In this document: piece after piece, positions 1-8,717 of the stretch
Layout of the letters: the number at the start of each line of letters is the position of its first letter
Numbering within the stretch: the stretch's first letter is position 1
Source of the DNA: Komagataeibacter rhaeticus
GTDB lineage: Bacteria; Pseudomonadota; Alphaproteobacteria; Acetobacterales; Acetobacteraceae
Direction of reading: 5' to 3'
NCBI RefSeq assembly: GCF_003207855.1
Contig: NZ_NKTZ01000011.1
Location: 1-64,000, forward strand
Length of the DNA stretch: 64,000 nucleotides
Program-made: the position numbers and the translations under genes
The notes under the pieces: model-generated
Seen by the model: the letters and a program-made list of their open reading frames with translations, nothing else
Told to the model about the DNA's origin: nothing
The model's database searches: none

Positions 1-22
1 TCTTCCAGTCTCCCCTTACCAC

Positions 23-99
<77 letters not shown>

Positions 100-124
100 T
101 ACGTAAGCGTCCGAAAAGACACAA

Positions 125-153
125 AAACTCGCCCCCACAAAGGCGGGTTTTTT
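125..153 (+). terminator. Rho-independent terminator of tRNA-fMet
   Basis: A stem AAACTCGCC / GGCGGGTTT (one G-U pair) with loop CCCACAAA runs into a run of T. It sits directly after the tRNA and points the same way. Confidence 0.85.
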
Positions 154-498
154 GTTGCCCAAAATCCCACGCAGGAAACACATAGGAAACAGACGAAAAG
201 GTAATCGGGCGCAGTTTTGTCTACTTTCACAAATGCGTGATTTAAGAGCGAGGCACCCTGTCGCCTGTTTCGGGGTATCATTCCAGGCTTATCAAGTCAG
301 GGCAGTCTGGTACGATCAATCGATCAATGCCTACTCCCGAGCGACCGGCGAAGTCCAGGGTCATCGACGTTACGGCTGTCCAGAACCAGAACGGTAATCC
401 GCTTGGCATCCCACTCATCAGGACCGATCGATATTCAGGATTTTCTTTTTGTGGAATGGACGTTTCACTGAGTATCGTCTCAGGGCATGGAGTATAGA
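154..498. other. Gap between tRNA terminator and IS remnant
   Basis: I see no supportable gene here. A 34-codon stretch on the minus strand (about 318-424) reads like protein but is closed by stops on both sides and has no recognised relative. It may be further debris of a mobile element. Confidence 0.4.
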
Positions 499-905
499 AT
501 GGGAATCAAGCGGTACGAGTTGAGTAAAGCACAATGACAACGGATTGCGCCTCTGCTCCCGGGCAAAGTTGGAGATGCGGGCCGCAGTGGAACGGATAAT
601 CGCCTGTTCGTGAACGGCTGCCTCTGGATTCTACGCTCTGGCGCGCATTGGGAGGACCTGCCGGAGCGGTATGGCAAATGGCAGACGGTGCATCGTCGCT
701 TCAGCAAATGGTGTCATGCCGGGATATGAGACAGGATTTTCGAGATTCTGATGGCCGATCCGGACAACGAGTATCTGATGTTCGATTCCATGATCGTTCG
801 CGCCCGTCAGCAGGCTGCGAACGGAAAAAGGTGAGCAGGGATCAGGCGCTGGGCCGCCCGCTGCGCTTCATTGTTGCAGCCGGGCATGGGCCGGAGCCTG
901 TTTGA
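499..905 (+). pseudogene. Decayed IS5-family transposase fragment
   Basis: Read from an ATG at 499, the frame gives an N-terminus typical of IS5-type (IS427 group) transposases: RYELSKAQ, RIAPLLPG, GCLWILRSGAHWEDLP, GKWQTVHRRF, then the DDE-domain start YLMFDSMIVRA. Tryptophan codons are replaced by TGA near 535 and 727. The frame then shifts near 825-835. After DQALGR the reading jumps straight to PLRFIVAAG, as if the usual intervening stretch of about 20 residues had been lost, and the 3' half is absent. It is therefore a dead, internally deleted and truncated copy. I could not identify terminal inverted repeats. It abuts the 3' end of the PLD-ATPase gene. Confidence 0.85.
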
Positions 906-930
906 ATACCTGTCCTGAAGGAACGGACGC

Positions 931-3033
931 TCAGGGACCGTTGTCATTTTTTACGAAATGGCTCCCTTTCGGGCTTCCGGGTTTTTTCCATGCCTTCATG
1001 ATGCGTCCCAGCACGGAGGTCTGACGGATGGGGGCAAAGCCCAGTTCGTTCTCCATGGCCATCAGGTCCAGTTTGACCGTATCGGCGATACGGCCCTTGA
1101 ATACGAATTCCGGCACTGATTTTTCGAATGCCACGGCCTGGCGGATGTCACCTGCAAAGCGCACGCGCATGAAGCGCCTGTCCCGCGACAGGGTAATGTT
1201 TTCCGGGTGGCTTCCGATCATCTCGATCAGGATGCGCTGGAACTGGATGGCCCGCATTGCCTGATAGGTCCGGTACGAAAGCGGGCAGGCCCAGTCGGGA
1301 CGGGCAGAGACATGCTGGTCCAGCAGGGCAAGCAGGATGCGTGAGGAAAGGACAAATACATCCGGAATGGTCTTGCCACCCCCGTGATCCATCTCGCCCC
1401 GCATCGCGCGTGCATGGGGCAGCATGAGGGTCAGGTACTGGCGATACAGGGCGGTGCCGATTTCCTTTTGCAGGCGCCGGGGGCTTTCCGTCTGGAGCGC
1501 GCGGCTGTCGGGCAGGGAGGCATCGATATGGCAGGTCACCATCCGCTTGGTCAGGTCGGCTGGAATGCTGGTGACATCCTTGTTGGTGGTCAGGACGATC
1601 GGGGCATAGATATCGGCCATGTCATGGTCGGTACGGACCATGTCCGGCACGTATTTGCCCATCCGGTCGGGCGTAACATCGTCGATCAGCAGGGGAATGG
1701 CCCCCAGTTCATGGCGCAGGGCCAGTGCGCGCTGCGCGGTGAAGTCCGATGAACGGATGCTTTTGACAATCCCGAACATGGACTGGGCGATGATCCGCGT
1801 GAACAGGGTCTTGCCCCCGCTGGAGCGGCCGTACAGCACGGCATAGGGGGGATAGAGCCACGGGTCGATATGGTTGATGACCGCCCCCTGCCGCAGGAAG
1901 GCGGCAAAGGGCGCCATGTAAAGCCAGACCAGAAAGGCCCAGTAGGATGCCATGGCACTGCGGCTGTTGCCATAAAACGCCGCGAAACTGCCAATATAGT
2001 TTACCAGCAGGCGGGCATCCCGTGCGACCTGTGCCGAGGGGACCGTCTCCTTTTCCGACAGCCACAAGCGGTCATTCAGATGGATTTCGCCCGTCCGGAC
2101 CGACAGGGTCGCGCGCGGAATGCCATCCGCCACCCGATCCGGCGCGGGCAGGCTGTTGCGGGCATGGAGGAAGGTCGAGACCGTTCCGGGTGTGACAAGG
2201 GCTATGCCCTTGCGGTTCATGGGCAGGGGAACGGCTTCAAGTTCCTGCCGCAGGCGCCGGGCCGTACGCAGGGCGGTGGCGGAAAAGCCGTCCGGCACGG
2301 GGATGCCACCCTGTTCGACATACGCAAGCCCGGCGCGGATGGCGCGGACAATGGGCACGTCCTCATAGGGGAGCGGGTCCGCCCGGATATCCATCTGCCC
2401 CGTTTTCGAAGTCGGGGAGACACCGATCAGGATTTCGTCTTCAACCGGCACGCTCTGCCTGTAATCGCGCTGGTAATAGTCTTCGAACACGCGCCATGCC
2501 GCCGGATCGTCAAAGGTGATGATGATTTCGTGCTGGCGGCCATGGAAGGCGGCCTGGCTGAGATTGGCGGACCCTGTAACCACCCGGTGGCCATCGGGGC
2601 CGGACAGCAGATAGAGCTTTTCATGGCTTGGCCGGCCGGTCAGCAGCCGGAAACGTAAGGTGCCATCCTGCAGGCGTGGCAGGAAAAGATGATGACGTTG
2701 CCCCAGTATCCGCCGCAATCCCTCGACAAGGGATTTCTGGTCGGCCAGACAGTCCCTGAAGCCATATTCTTCAAAAACCTGGCTGGCCTGAACCAGGGCA
2801 AGATGGGTTTTGGTCAGGATGTGTTCCGACCCAAAAACTATTTCCATGTCCTCCAGCCGCCCTGTCAGGCCAAGCAGGAATTCCAGGGAACTGGAGAAAG
2901 TAATCGCGCGTAATCTGGAGAATCCCGCAAATATGTCCTGCCAGTTGCATTGCCTGCACTCTGTCAGTTCGGCCTGGAATGCCGTAAGCCGTGCTGGTTC
3001 TGGATGATGCATGTGTGAGAATAGATCAGACAT
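931..3033 (-). CDS. PLD nuclease-like / P-loop ATPase fusion protein
   Basis: 700 residues with two recognisable parts. Around 137-157 there is a single HKD-type phospholipase D motif (H137, K139, then GSAN at 154-157), in the form seen in PLD-like nucleases attached to helicases. From about 395 a P-loop NTPase follows: Walker A GRSSGGKT (402-409), Walker B LLIDD (448-452), a sensor-1-like LTTNKD (481-486) and a possible arginine finger in LTKR (494-497). The ATPase order resembles SF3/D5-like helicases more than ABC or AAA proteases, but this is by eye only. No signal peptide or membrane segment is seen. The ATG start has only a weak GGATGA ribosome site. It has no operon partner and is wedged between an IS remnant and a catabolic cluster, a setting typical of defence or mobile-element genes. 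Domain calls are good; the biological role is unknown. Confidence 0.75.
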   Translation of the reverse strand: MSDLFSHMHHPEPARLTAFQAELTECRQCNWQDIFAGFSRLRAITFSSSLEFLLGLTGRLEDMEIVFGSEHILTKTHLALVQASQVFEEYGFRDCLADQKSLVEGLRRILGQRHHLFLPRLQDGTLRFRLLTGRPSHEKLYLLSGPDGHRVVTGSANLSQAAFHGRQHEIIITFDDPAAWRVFEDYYQRDYRQSVPVEDEILIGVSPTSKTGQMDIRADPLPYEDVPIVRAIRAGLAYVEQGGIPVPDGFSATALRTARRLRQELEAVPLPMNRKGIALVTPGTVSTFLHARNSLPAPDRVADGIPRATLSVRTGEIHLNDRLWLSEKETVPSAQVARDARLLVNYIGSFAAFYGNSRSAMASYWAFLVWLYMAPFAAFLRQGAVINHIDPWLYPPYAVLYGRSSGGKTLFTRIIAQSMFGIVKSIRSSDFTAQRALALRHELGAIPLLIDDVTPDRMGKYVPDMVRTDHDMADIYAPIVLTTNKDVTSIPADLTKRMVTCHIDASLPDSRALQTESPRRLQKEIGTALYRQYLTLMLPHARAMRGEMDHGGGKTIPDVFVLSSRILLALLDQHVSARPDWACPLSYRTYQAMRAIQFQRILIEMIGSHPENITLSRDRRFMRVRFAGDIRQAVAFEKSVPEFVFKGRIADTVKLDLMAMENELGFAPIRQTSVLGRIMKAWKKPGSPKGSHFVKNDNGP

Positions 3034-3264
3034 TTTTCAGTCATCCATTTCTCTATTTATAAGTAATTTTTATAATATAAACAGAAAAAAGAAGATTTTG
3101 TCAAAAAATTCCTGTTTGCCAATACTGAGCCGGGGATAAGGTCAACCTTATGATAAATAATATAAAAGTTTCCTGATATCCTCTTTTTCACGAAGACGGC
3201 GTTCCCTGACGTGGGCCGGGGGAAACGTCACCCGAAACTTTCATTTTCTGTCAGGGCAATGTTT
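3034..3264. promoter_or_regulatory. AT-rich leader of the PLD-ATPase gene
   Basis: This stretch is clearly richer in A and T than its surroundings and precedes the minus-strand PLD-ATPase start. At 3136-3151 lies a near-palindrome, ATAAGGTCAACCTTAT (14 of 16 positions symmetric), a possible operator. No gene is visible. Confidence 0.35.
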
Positions 3265-4110
3265 TCAGGCCGATGCCTGATCCAGCATCATGCGCGCAAC
3301 CCGGACCAGTTCGCCATCCGCATGTGCCAGACTGTCCAGCACGGTAAAATGGTCGGCCCCGGCCAGGGGCACCAGCGGGCCGGGGCAGTGCTGGTGAGCG
3401 CGGAGGTGATGCAGGGTTATGCTGTCATGGCAGAACGTGGGTAATTCCCGGCTGCCATAGGCAATGGCCATGGGCTTTCCACATGGCGGCAGGCGAAGGG
3501 GGGAGAGTGTGGCAACTTCCTGATCCGTCAACTGCAATGCCGTATTGAACCTGGTATCACGCAGGGGCCCCAGTTCGTACACGCCCGATATGGCCAGCCC
3601 GGCCGTGACCGCCCGATGCGCGAGGCAAAGCCCGGTCAGCGTGCCACCAGCCGACCAGCCCGCCAGCAGGCGCGCGCCGCTGAAACCATGGGCAGGCCCA
3701 TGTGTGTCAAGCCATGTCAGCGCCATGTCGATTTCCGCCGCAATACGCGTCAGCGATGCCTCGGGCGCCAGGGTATGGCCCACCATGGCCACCGACCAGC
3801 CATGGGCACGCACCTCTTCGACCAGACAGGCAAAGCCCTCGGGGGCGTTCATCTGCCAGTAGCCACCATGGATAAAAATCAGGCATGGCGCATCGGCATG
3901 CCCTGCGGGATAAAGATGCCACAGCGTACGCGCACCGGGCGCATAGGCCACGTCACACTGCCCCGGCAGGCCCCGCCTGCGCAGTTCGGCCGATCGCGCG
4001 CGCAGCCGGGCCATATAGGCGCTGCTGTCCACAACCGCGGCCGCATTGTCATAGGCGGCATGGCGCGCCGCGCGGTCCAGTTCGCCCCATCTGGCAAGGG
4101 GAGCGGTCAT
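3265..4110 (-). CDS. Alpha/beta-hydrolase, formamidase/esterase-like
   Basis: 281 residues with the alpha/beta-hydrolase layout: oxyanion-hole motif HGGYW (81-85), nucleophile elbow GWSAGG (S153) and a late ADHF histidine near 252. The HGGYW form and the length resemble N-formylkynurenine formamidase-type hydrolases and small carboxylesterases. It is cytoplasmic, with no signal peptide. Its ATG overlaps the stop of the upstream amidohydrolase by four bases (ATGA), so the two are translationally coupled. Probably both act on the same substrate, the hydrolase opening or deacylating the product of the amidohydrolase. Substrate unknown. Confidence 0.8.
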   Translation of the reverse strand: MTAPLARWGELDRAARHAAYDNAAAVVDSSAYMARLRARSAELRRRGLPGQCDVAYAPGARTLWHLYPAGHADAPCLIFIHGGYWQMNAPEGFACLVEEVRAHGWSVAMVGHTLAPEASLTRIAAEIDMALTWLDTHGPAHGFSGARLLAGWSAGGTLTGLCLAHRAVTAGLAISGVYELGPLRDTRFNTALQLTDQEVATLSPLRLPPCGKPMAIAYGSRELPTFCHDSITLHHLRAHQHCPGPLVPLAGADHFTVLDSLAHADGELVRVARMMLDQASA

Positions 4111-5363
4111 GCCAGGGGGGGGACCAGCGGGCTGTCCGCCCTGTACATCCGGCCTGCGCGCAGGCAGAAGGCAGGGGCCAGCATTTCATCTACCATGACA
4201 CGCGCGCCACTGTTGTCAGACAGGGTAAAACGGCCCTGGACATGGTCAAGCACCGAAATGTCCGCTTCCCGCCCGACCTGAAGCGATCCCAGCGTATCCG
4301 CCATGCCCAGCATGCGTGCCGGATTGCTGGTGACGGTTGCGATGACCTCATCCATCGGCATGCCAAGATACAGCAGTTTGGACATGGCATGGGTCAGGTT
4401 GAAGGGGGAAACCCCAGCAAACGGGTTTTTGCCTCTGTCCTCCAGATCCGTTGCCGCGGGAACCTTTACGTTATAGCCGTGCATGTCGGCCCCCAGCGTA
4501 TAGGGGCGGATGCCTGCCGCCATGACCGTCCGGGCCATCTCGAAGGAAAAATGTGATCCATGGCCGACATCCACCGTAACACCCCGCTCCAGTGCCGCCC
4601 AGACAACAGGATGGACTTCACCCGTTTCCATGGAAATGAAGCCACCGGGATGACGGGTGAAGGGATGCGCAAGGATATCCCCCGGTTCCATCAGGGGCAT
4701 CAGTTCCCGCACGATCTCGTCGGGATTGATGTCGGGCGCGTCTTCCATGGTCGGCCAGAGCTGGCCCAGATGGATGTAAAGCGGAATGCCCGCGTCGCGC
4801 GCGATGCGTTTGCCGATACGGATGACATCCAGCCCCCAGCGCGAAACGCCACCCAGTTCACAATGGGCCTTGATCCCGCGCACAATATCCCGGTTTTCCT
4901 GCGCGGCGCGCACGGAATGGGCGACATCCGTCTGGCCGGGGCCGTAAAGCTCCGGATAGAGATGCCCCTCCAGCCCACCCACCAGATAGGCGGACAGGAA
5001 GCACAGGACACGGCTGGCGGCCGGTTCGGCAATGAAATGGCGGAACCCGCCAATGGTCATGCAGCTCGGGCCGCCCTGGTCCACCAGGGTCGTGACACCC
5101 GAGCGTACGCCCACCATATCGGCATTGAGCCCGAAACGCCCCGTGACATGTTCATAGACATGCCCGTGCGTGTCGATCATGCCGGCCGTCACGATCTTGC
5201 CCGATATGTCATGGGTTTCGCGCGCCGTGGCCGCTCTGTCGATCATGGGTTCGATCGCCATGATCCGTCCGTCCCGCACGCCGATATCCGCAACGCCATG
5301 GCGGCCTGTCATCGGGTCAATAAGGGTTCCACCGCGTAAAAGCGTATCAAATGTCGAATCCAT
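4107..5363 (-). CDS. Metal-dependent amidohydrolase (dihydroorotase/deacetylase-like)
   Basis: 418 residues from the preferred start. A longer frame reaches 5393, but GGAGG lies 5-9 bases before the ATG at 5361-5363. Amidohydrolase superfamily: the small beta-sandwich strand (LLRGGTLIDP) is followed by the metal motif HGH (H66, H68). A likely carbamylated lysine is in RGIKAH, with further histidines in YIHLG and LAHPF, and an aspartate in TLGADMHG. The family hydrolyses cyclic amides or N-acyl groups, like the amidohydrolase/deacetylase metallohydrolases. It is coupled to the alpha/beta-hydrolase and divergent from a MarR regulator. Exact substrate unknown. Confidence 0.82.
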   Translation of the reverse strand: MDSTFDTLLRGGTLIDPMTGRHGVADIGVRDGRIMAIEPMIDRAATARETHDISGKIVTAGMIDTHGHVYEHVTGRFGLNADMVGVRSGVTTLVDQGGPSCMTIGGFRHFIAEPAASRVLCFLSAYLVGGLEGHLYPELYGPGQTDVAHSVRAAQENRDIVRGIKAHCELGGVSRWGLDVIRIGKRIARDAGIPLYIHLGQLWPTMEDAPDINPDEIVRELMPLMEPGDILAHPFTRHPGGFISMETGEVHPVVWAALERGVTVDVGHGSHFSFEMARTVMAAGIRPYTLGADMHGYNVKVPAATDLEDRGKNPFAGVSPFNLTHAMSKLLYLGMPMDEVIATVTSNPARMLGMADTLGSLQVGREADISVLDHVQGRFTLSDNSGARVMVDEMLAPAFCLRAGRMYRADSPLVPPLA

Positions 5364-5462
5364 GCAGGCCTCCATCCCATAAACAATCAGCATACTGACG
5401 ATGTGGACGCATGCAAGCCTGACCCGCGTCCGGGCACAGGGATTCTTCCTGTCTGGTCCGCT

Positions 5463-5475
5463 GCGCGTATACGCA
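5463..5475. promoter_or_regulatory. Candidate MarR operator
   Basis: Perfect palindrome GCGTATACGC at 5465-5474, between the divergent amidohydrolase (start 5363) and MarR regulator (start about 5534). Position and symmetry fit an operator controlling both directions. Not matched to a published site. Confidence 0.45.
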
Positions 5476-5533
5476 AACCGGGCGGCGGAATGAGTGTTTG
5501 GCCTGCCCCGCGTGGACTGGTATCGTCACGCCC

Positions 5534-6058
5534 ATGACACAGGAACCGACCGCGGCCCCCCAGCCGCCCATGCCCGTGCGGCCTGACAGGCACGAACAGA
5601 CAGGTGTGGCACGGCTTGAGGCACGTCCGGGATTCCTGATCCGGCGCCTTCACCAGATTCACGTTGCCCTTTTTGCCGAGGAATGTGGCGGATTCAATAT
5701 AACGCCCGTCCAGTACAGTATCATGAGTGTGGCGCAGATGCGTCCGGGGCTGGATCAGAGTGAACTGACGCAGGAAGTGGGCGTGGACCGGGCAACACTG
5801 GCCAATGTGCTGGCGCGGCTGGAAAAACGGGGACTGGTGCGCCGTGAACGTACGGTGCATGACCGACGGCTCAAGCAGGTTCACTTGACGCCGGATGGCG
5901 TCACCCTGCTTGCGGAAATGGCGGAACCCGCCCGCAGGGCCCATGCCCGCACTATTGCCGCCCTGACCGGGGCGGACCGCGAGGCCTTTCTGGATGGCCT
6001 GACCCGTCTGGTCGTTGCGGGGAACGGCTATGGCCGCGCACCCATGCGCATAGGCTGA
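5534..6058 (+). CDS. MarR-family transcriptional regulator
   Basis: About 174 residues from the ATG at 5534; a TTG at 5498 is an alternative. A winged helix-turn-helix core is clear: LDQSELTQEVGVDRATLANVLARLEKRGLV (recognition helix) followed by the wing VRRERTVHDRRLKQVHLT. The N-terminal 25 residues are Pro-rich and unconserved-looking. It is divergent from the amidohydrolase operon and convergent with the symporter gene. By the usual MarR arrangement it should repress the divergent genes until a small aromatic or amide ligand is present; the ligand is not evident. Confidence 0.88.
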   Translation: MTQEPTAAPQPPMPVRPDRHEQTGVARLEARPGFLIRRLHQIHVALFAEECGGFNITPVQYSIMSVAQMRPGLDQSELTQEVGVDRATLANVLARLEKRGLVRRERTVHDRRLKQVHLTPDGVTLLAEMAEPARRAHARTIAALTGADREAFLDGLTRLVVAGNGYGRAPMRIG

Positions 6059-6066
6059 CGGTCCGC

Positions 6067-7536
6067 CTATTGTCCGGAGGACCGGAGGGCAGGCCGCCGC
6101 AGGAGGGAAACTTGGCTGACAGCCAGCATGATCAGCACATTCAGCCCAAGCGCCAGGCAGCCGGTATTGATGTCGCGCGCCCATGCGGGCAGGGCAGGAA
6201 ACAGCGTGGCCATGCTGGAATGGGTGATGACCGTCGCCATGACCACCCCCACCCCCGCGCATATGCCCCCTGCGGCCCCCGCCGTCGTGGCAATCCGTCT
6301 GGGGGACAGGGAGGCGAGCAGGGCTGGAAAAAGCTGGGTGACAAAACTGTATCCCATGATCAGCAGGTTCACGATGCTGATGGACCCGTCCAGCGTGAAC
6401 CAGACGGCAACAAGCGTTATGACCGGCACCATGGCACGGGCGATCCATCCCACGCGTGCCGGGTCATTGCGGGCGCAGAGTACGCCAAATATGTTGTTGG
6501 CCACCAGTGTTGCCGTGGCGATCAGCATCATGGAGCCGGGCACGATGGCGGCAAGCAGCCCCGCAGCGCCAATCAGGCCCACGAACCATGATGGAAAGGT
6601 CTGGATCGACAGCCGCAGCAACGCCATGTCGATCTGGCCGCCCGTCAGGCCCGGTACCTGATCGATGGCGGCAAATCCCACCATCATGGCCAGGATCATC
6701 ACCAGTGTATAAAGCGGCATCAGCGCCGCATTGACACGGAAACTGCGCGCCGCATGCGCGGATAGGGCGGAGCCGAATGTATGGGGCCACATGTAAAGAC
6801 CCAGCCCGGATACAAGGATGGTCGAACAGAACCACGCAGGGCTGTAGCCCGTAGGGGACAGGACCAGCATTTCCGGCCGTTCGCGTGCAAGCCGCGCGAA
6901 CATGGGGCCGATGCCACCATAATAATGCCATGGCATGTACAGGCCCAGAAATGCCACGACCGCCAGTACCATCACATCCTTGACGGTTGCCGTCCAGGCG
7001 GACCCATGCATGCCCGATACAACAACATAGACGCACATCACACCGGCCCCGATCCAGACCGAAAGCGCGGGGGACAGCAAACCGTATGACGTGGCCTGTA
7101 CAATGATGCCCAGTCCCTTGAACTGCAGCACAAGATAGGGAACCATCGAGACCAGCCCCACGGCTGCCACCAGCAGTGCCAGCGGCGTACTGTCGTAGCG
7201 GACGCGGAAGAAATCGGCCTGCGTCAGCAGACCGTGCGCACGCCCGATCCGCCATATGGGCGGCAGCAGCCAGTACGACAGCATGAAGCCCAGGGCGGTA
7301 TAGGCCACCATGTACAGGGCGGCGACGCCATGCGCATAGGCGTAACCGCCACCCCCCAGGAAAGTAAAGGTTGTAAAGACTTCTCCCGCCATCAGTACAA
7401 ACATGAAAACGGGACCAAAACTGCGGCCTCCCACGCTCCACTGTTCAATATCCATGCGGATGCCACGGCGTGCCAGCAGCCCCAGCACCAGTGCCCCGGC
7501 AATGGTGGCGATGATGATGAATAGCGCGGCGTTCAC
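6067..7536 (-). CDS. Sodium:solute symporter (SSS family)
   Basis: 489 residues with about 13 hydrophobic helices. SSS features include the N-terminal helix followed by WSVGGRSFG, the GEVFTTFTFLGGGGYAYAHG region corresponding to helix 2, and the long GSMMLIATATLVANNI helix. It is an inner-membrane sodium-coupled importer of an organic solute. Its start overlaps the stop of a DUF3311 small protein by four bases, an arrangement that is common for these symporters. Proximity to the MarR/amidohydrolase genes suggests it imports their substrate, but it converges on marR, so this is inference. Confidence 0.88.
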   Translation of the reverse strand: MNAALFIIIATIAGALVLGLLARRGIRMDIEQWSVGGRSFGPVFMFVLMAGEVFTTFTFLGGGGYAYAHGVAALYMVAYTALGFMLSYWLLPPIWRIGRAHGLLTQADFFRVRYDSTPLALLVAAVGLVSMVPYLVLQFKGLGIIVQATSYGLLSPALSVWIGAGVMCVYVVVSGMHGSAWTATVKDVMVLAVVAFLGLYMPWHYYGGIGPMFARLARERPEMLVLSPTGYSPAWFCSTILVSGLGLYMWPHTFGSALSAHAARSFRVNAALMPLYTLVMILAMMVGFAAIDQVPGLTGGQIDMALLRLSIQTFPSWFVGLIGAAGLLAAIVPGSMMLIATATLVANNIFGVLCARNDPARVGWIARAMVPVITLVAVWFTLDGSISIVNLLIMGYSFVTQLFPALLASLSPRRIATTAGAAGGICAGVGVVMATVITHSSMATLFPALPAWARDINTGCLALGLNVLIMLAVSQVSLLRRPALRSSGQ

Positions 7537-7784
7537 GGCGCATCGTCCCCAGCGGGGCCGTGACTGGCCGGATCAAGCAGGAAGACAAGTCCGGTCACGA
7601 CCGAACACAGGCAGACGGAAAATACGATCCAGAACATGAAGAAGGGCAGGCCCAGTACAACCGGCTGATAACGGTTGGCCACTAGGCTGCCCGCCAGGGT
7701 CATCAGCAGGGGGACGGGCGCCAGGAACAGGCGCGCCATGCGGTTCAGGGAATGTGCCGTGCTGCTGTCATGTTCTGGGGTCAT
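7533..7784 (-). CDS. DUF3311 small membrane protein
   Basis: About 83 residues with two hydrophobic segments (approximately LAPVPLLMTLAGSLVAN and FFMFWIVFSVCLCSVVTGLVF). The pattern and position match DUF3311 proteins, which precede SSS symporters and probably act as small partner subunits. The ATG at 7784 is chosen; a GTG nine bases upstream is possible. The four-base overlap with the symporter supports coupling. Confidence 0.75.
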   Translation of the reverse strand: MTPEHDSSTAHSLNRMARLFLAPVPLLMTLAGSLVANRYQPVVLGLPFFMFWIVFSVCLCSVVTGLVFLLDPASHGPAGDDAP

Positions 7785-7999
7785 GCGTACCACTGCCGGA
7801 TTCCGGCCCTGAGAAGGGAATGCTATTGATTTATTCCGTTATCGTTACGAATAAAAACATGTATGTAAAGGAATTAGTCCCCGCTAATCGGGTGGCAGGG
7901 GGATGCGCGCATTGCATATCGTTCGTATGCTGACGTTACTGTGGCATGATAGGCCGATCCATCCAATTGAAATCCGCCCGCATTTTTCCTGCCAGCCCC
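7785..7999. other. Intergenic region with short inverted repeat
   Basis: No gene is seen. GCATA/TATGC arms at 7914-7930 form a small hairpin just beyond the minus-strand lipoprotein gene. The AT-rich part at 7820-7870 probably carries the symporter promoter. Confidence 0.3.
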
Positions 8000-8617
8000 T
8001 TATCGGGCGCGTCCCCCCACGAATGGCCTGACCGGCACGGCGTGCGCACAGTCACCGGCCTGCCACGACCGGATCAACCGGGTGATGATCCGTCGCAGGG
8101 CCTCGCGGGTCCGGGTCAGCCGTCTGGCCTCGTCCTGACGGATGGCATCGTTCTGGCCCAGCAGCGCGGTTCCGTACCCCATCTGCCGCGCCATCTCGAC
8201 ATCGGGCAGCGAGGACAGGGACGCATAGGAAACCGGCAGGCTGACCTGCTGGCTGCTGGTATGGCTGGCGGTTGCGCCCAGGCTGAAGGTGGGTACGGCG
8301 GCAGGGGCATCAAGCGTAAACTGTCCCCCCGTGGTCATATTGCCAGACAGTTGCAGCGTAACCGTTCCGCTGATCGTCCCGACCACAGGATCGGCCAGCT
8401 GCTGGCTGCACTGGACGGCGCGTACGGCGCGGGCAAAAGACATGGCCTGTCCCGCTGTCCAGTTCTCGGCATGGGAGACGGATACCGCGCCGGCTTGCGC
8501 CAGCGCGGACTGGATGGCCGCCATGGCGGCCGGGATTGTGGTCTGTACGCGTCCGGCATGCGTGCAGGCGCTCAGGCATGCGATGCATGCCAGCAGGGGG
8601 AAGCTTGCGTATTTCAT
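8000..8617 (-). CDS. Putative lipoprotein of unknown function
   Basis: 205 residues from the ATG at 8617 (AGG about 8 bases upstream). A short signal sequence ends in the lipobox LSAC (cysteine near residue 18), so the mature protein should be lipid-anchored, probably to the outer membrane. The middle is Thr/Ser/Gly-rich and beta-like (TISGTVTLQLSGNMTTGG), followed by a charged helical C-terminus rich in Arg. I recognise no family. It is monocistronic as far as can be seen. Confidence 0.65.
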   Translation of the reverse strand: MKYASFPLLACIACLSACTHAGRVQTTIPAAMAAIQSALAQAGAVSVSHAENWTAGQAMSFARAVRAVQCSQQLADPVVGTISGTVTLQLSGNMTTGGQFTLDAPAAVPTFSLGATASHTSSQQVSLPVSYASLSSLPDVEMARQMGYGTALLGQNDAIRQDEARRLTRTREALRRIITRLIRSWQAGDCAHAVPVRPFVGGRAR

Positions 8618-8717
8618 GCTCTGCCTGTCAGGATGCATTCACGGTCCGGCCGGCATGAAGCCGCCGGGCGCAATAATGCACCATATGGTTACTTATGGGG
8701 GCGGGCCGTGCGGCGGT

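Noticed and set aside
318-424. Minus-strand 34-codon frame that reads DEWDAKRITVLVLDS
   Set aside because: It is closed on both sides by stops and too short to assign. Recorded only as possible debris of a mobile element.
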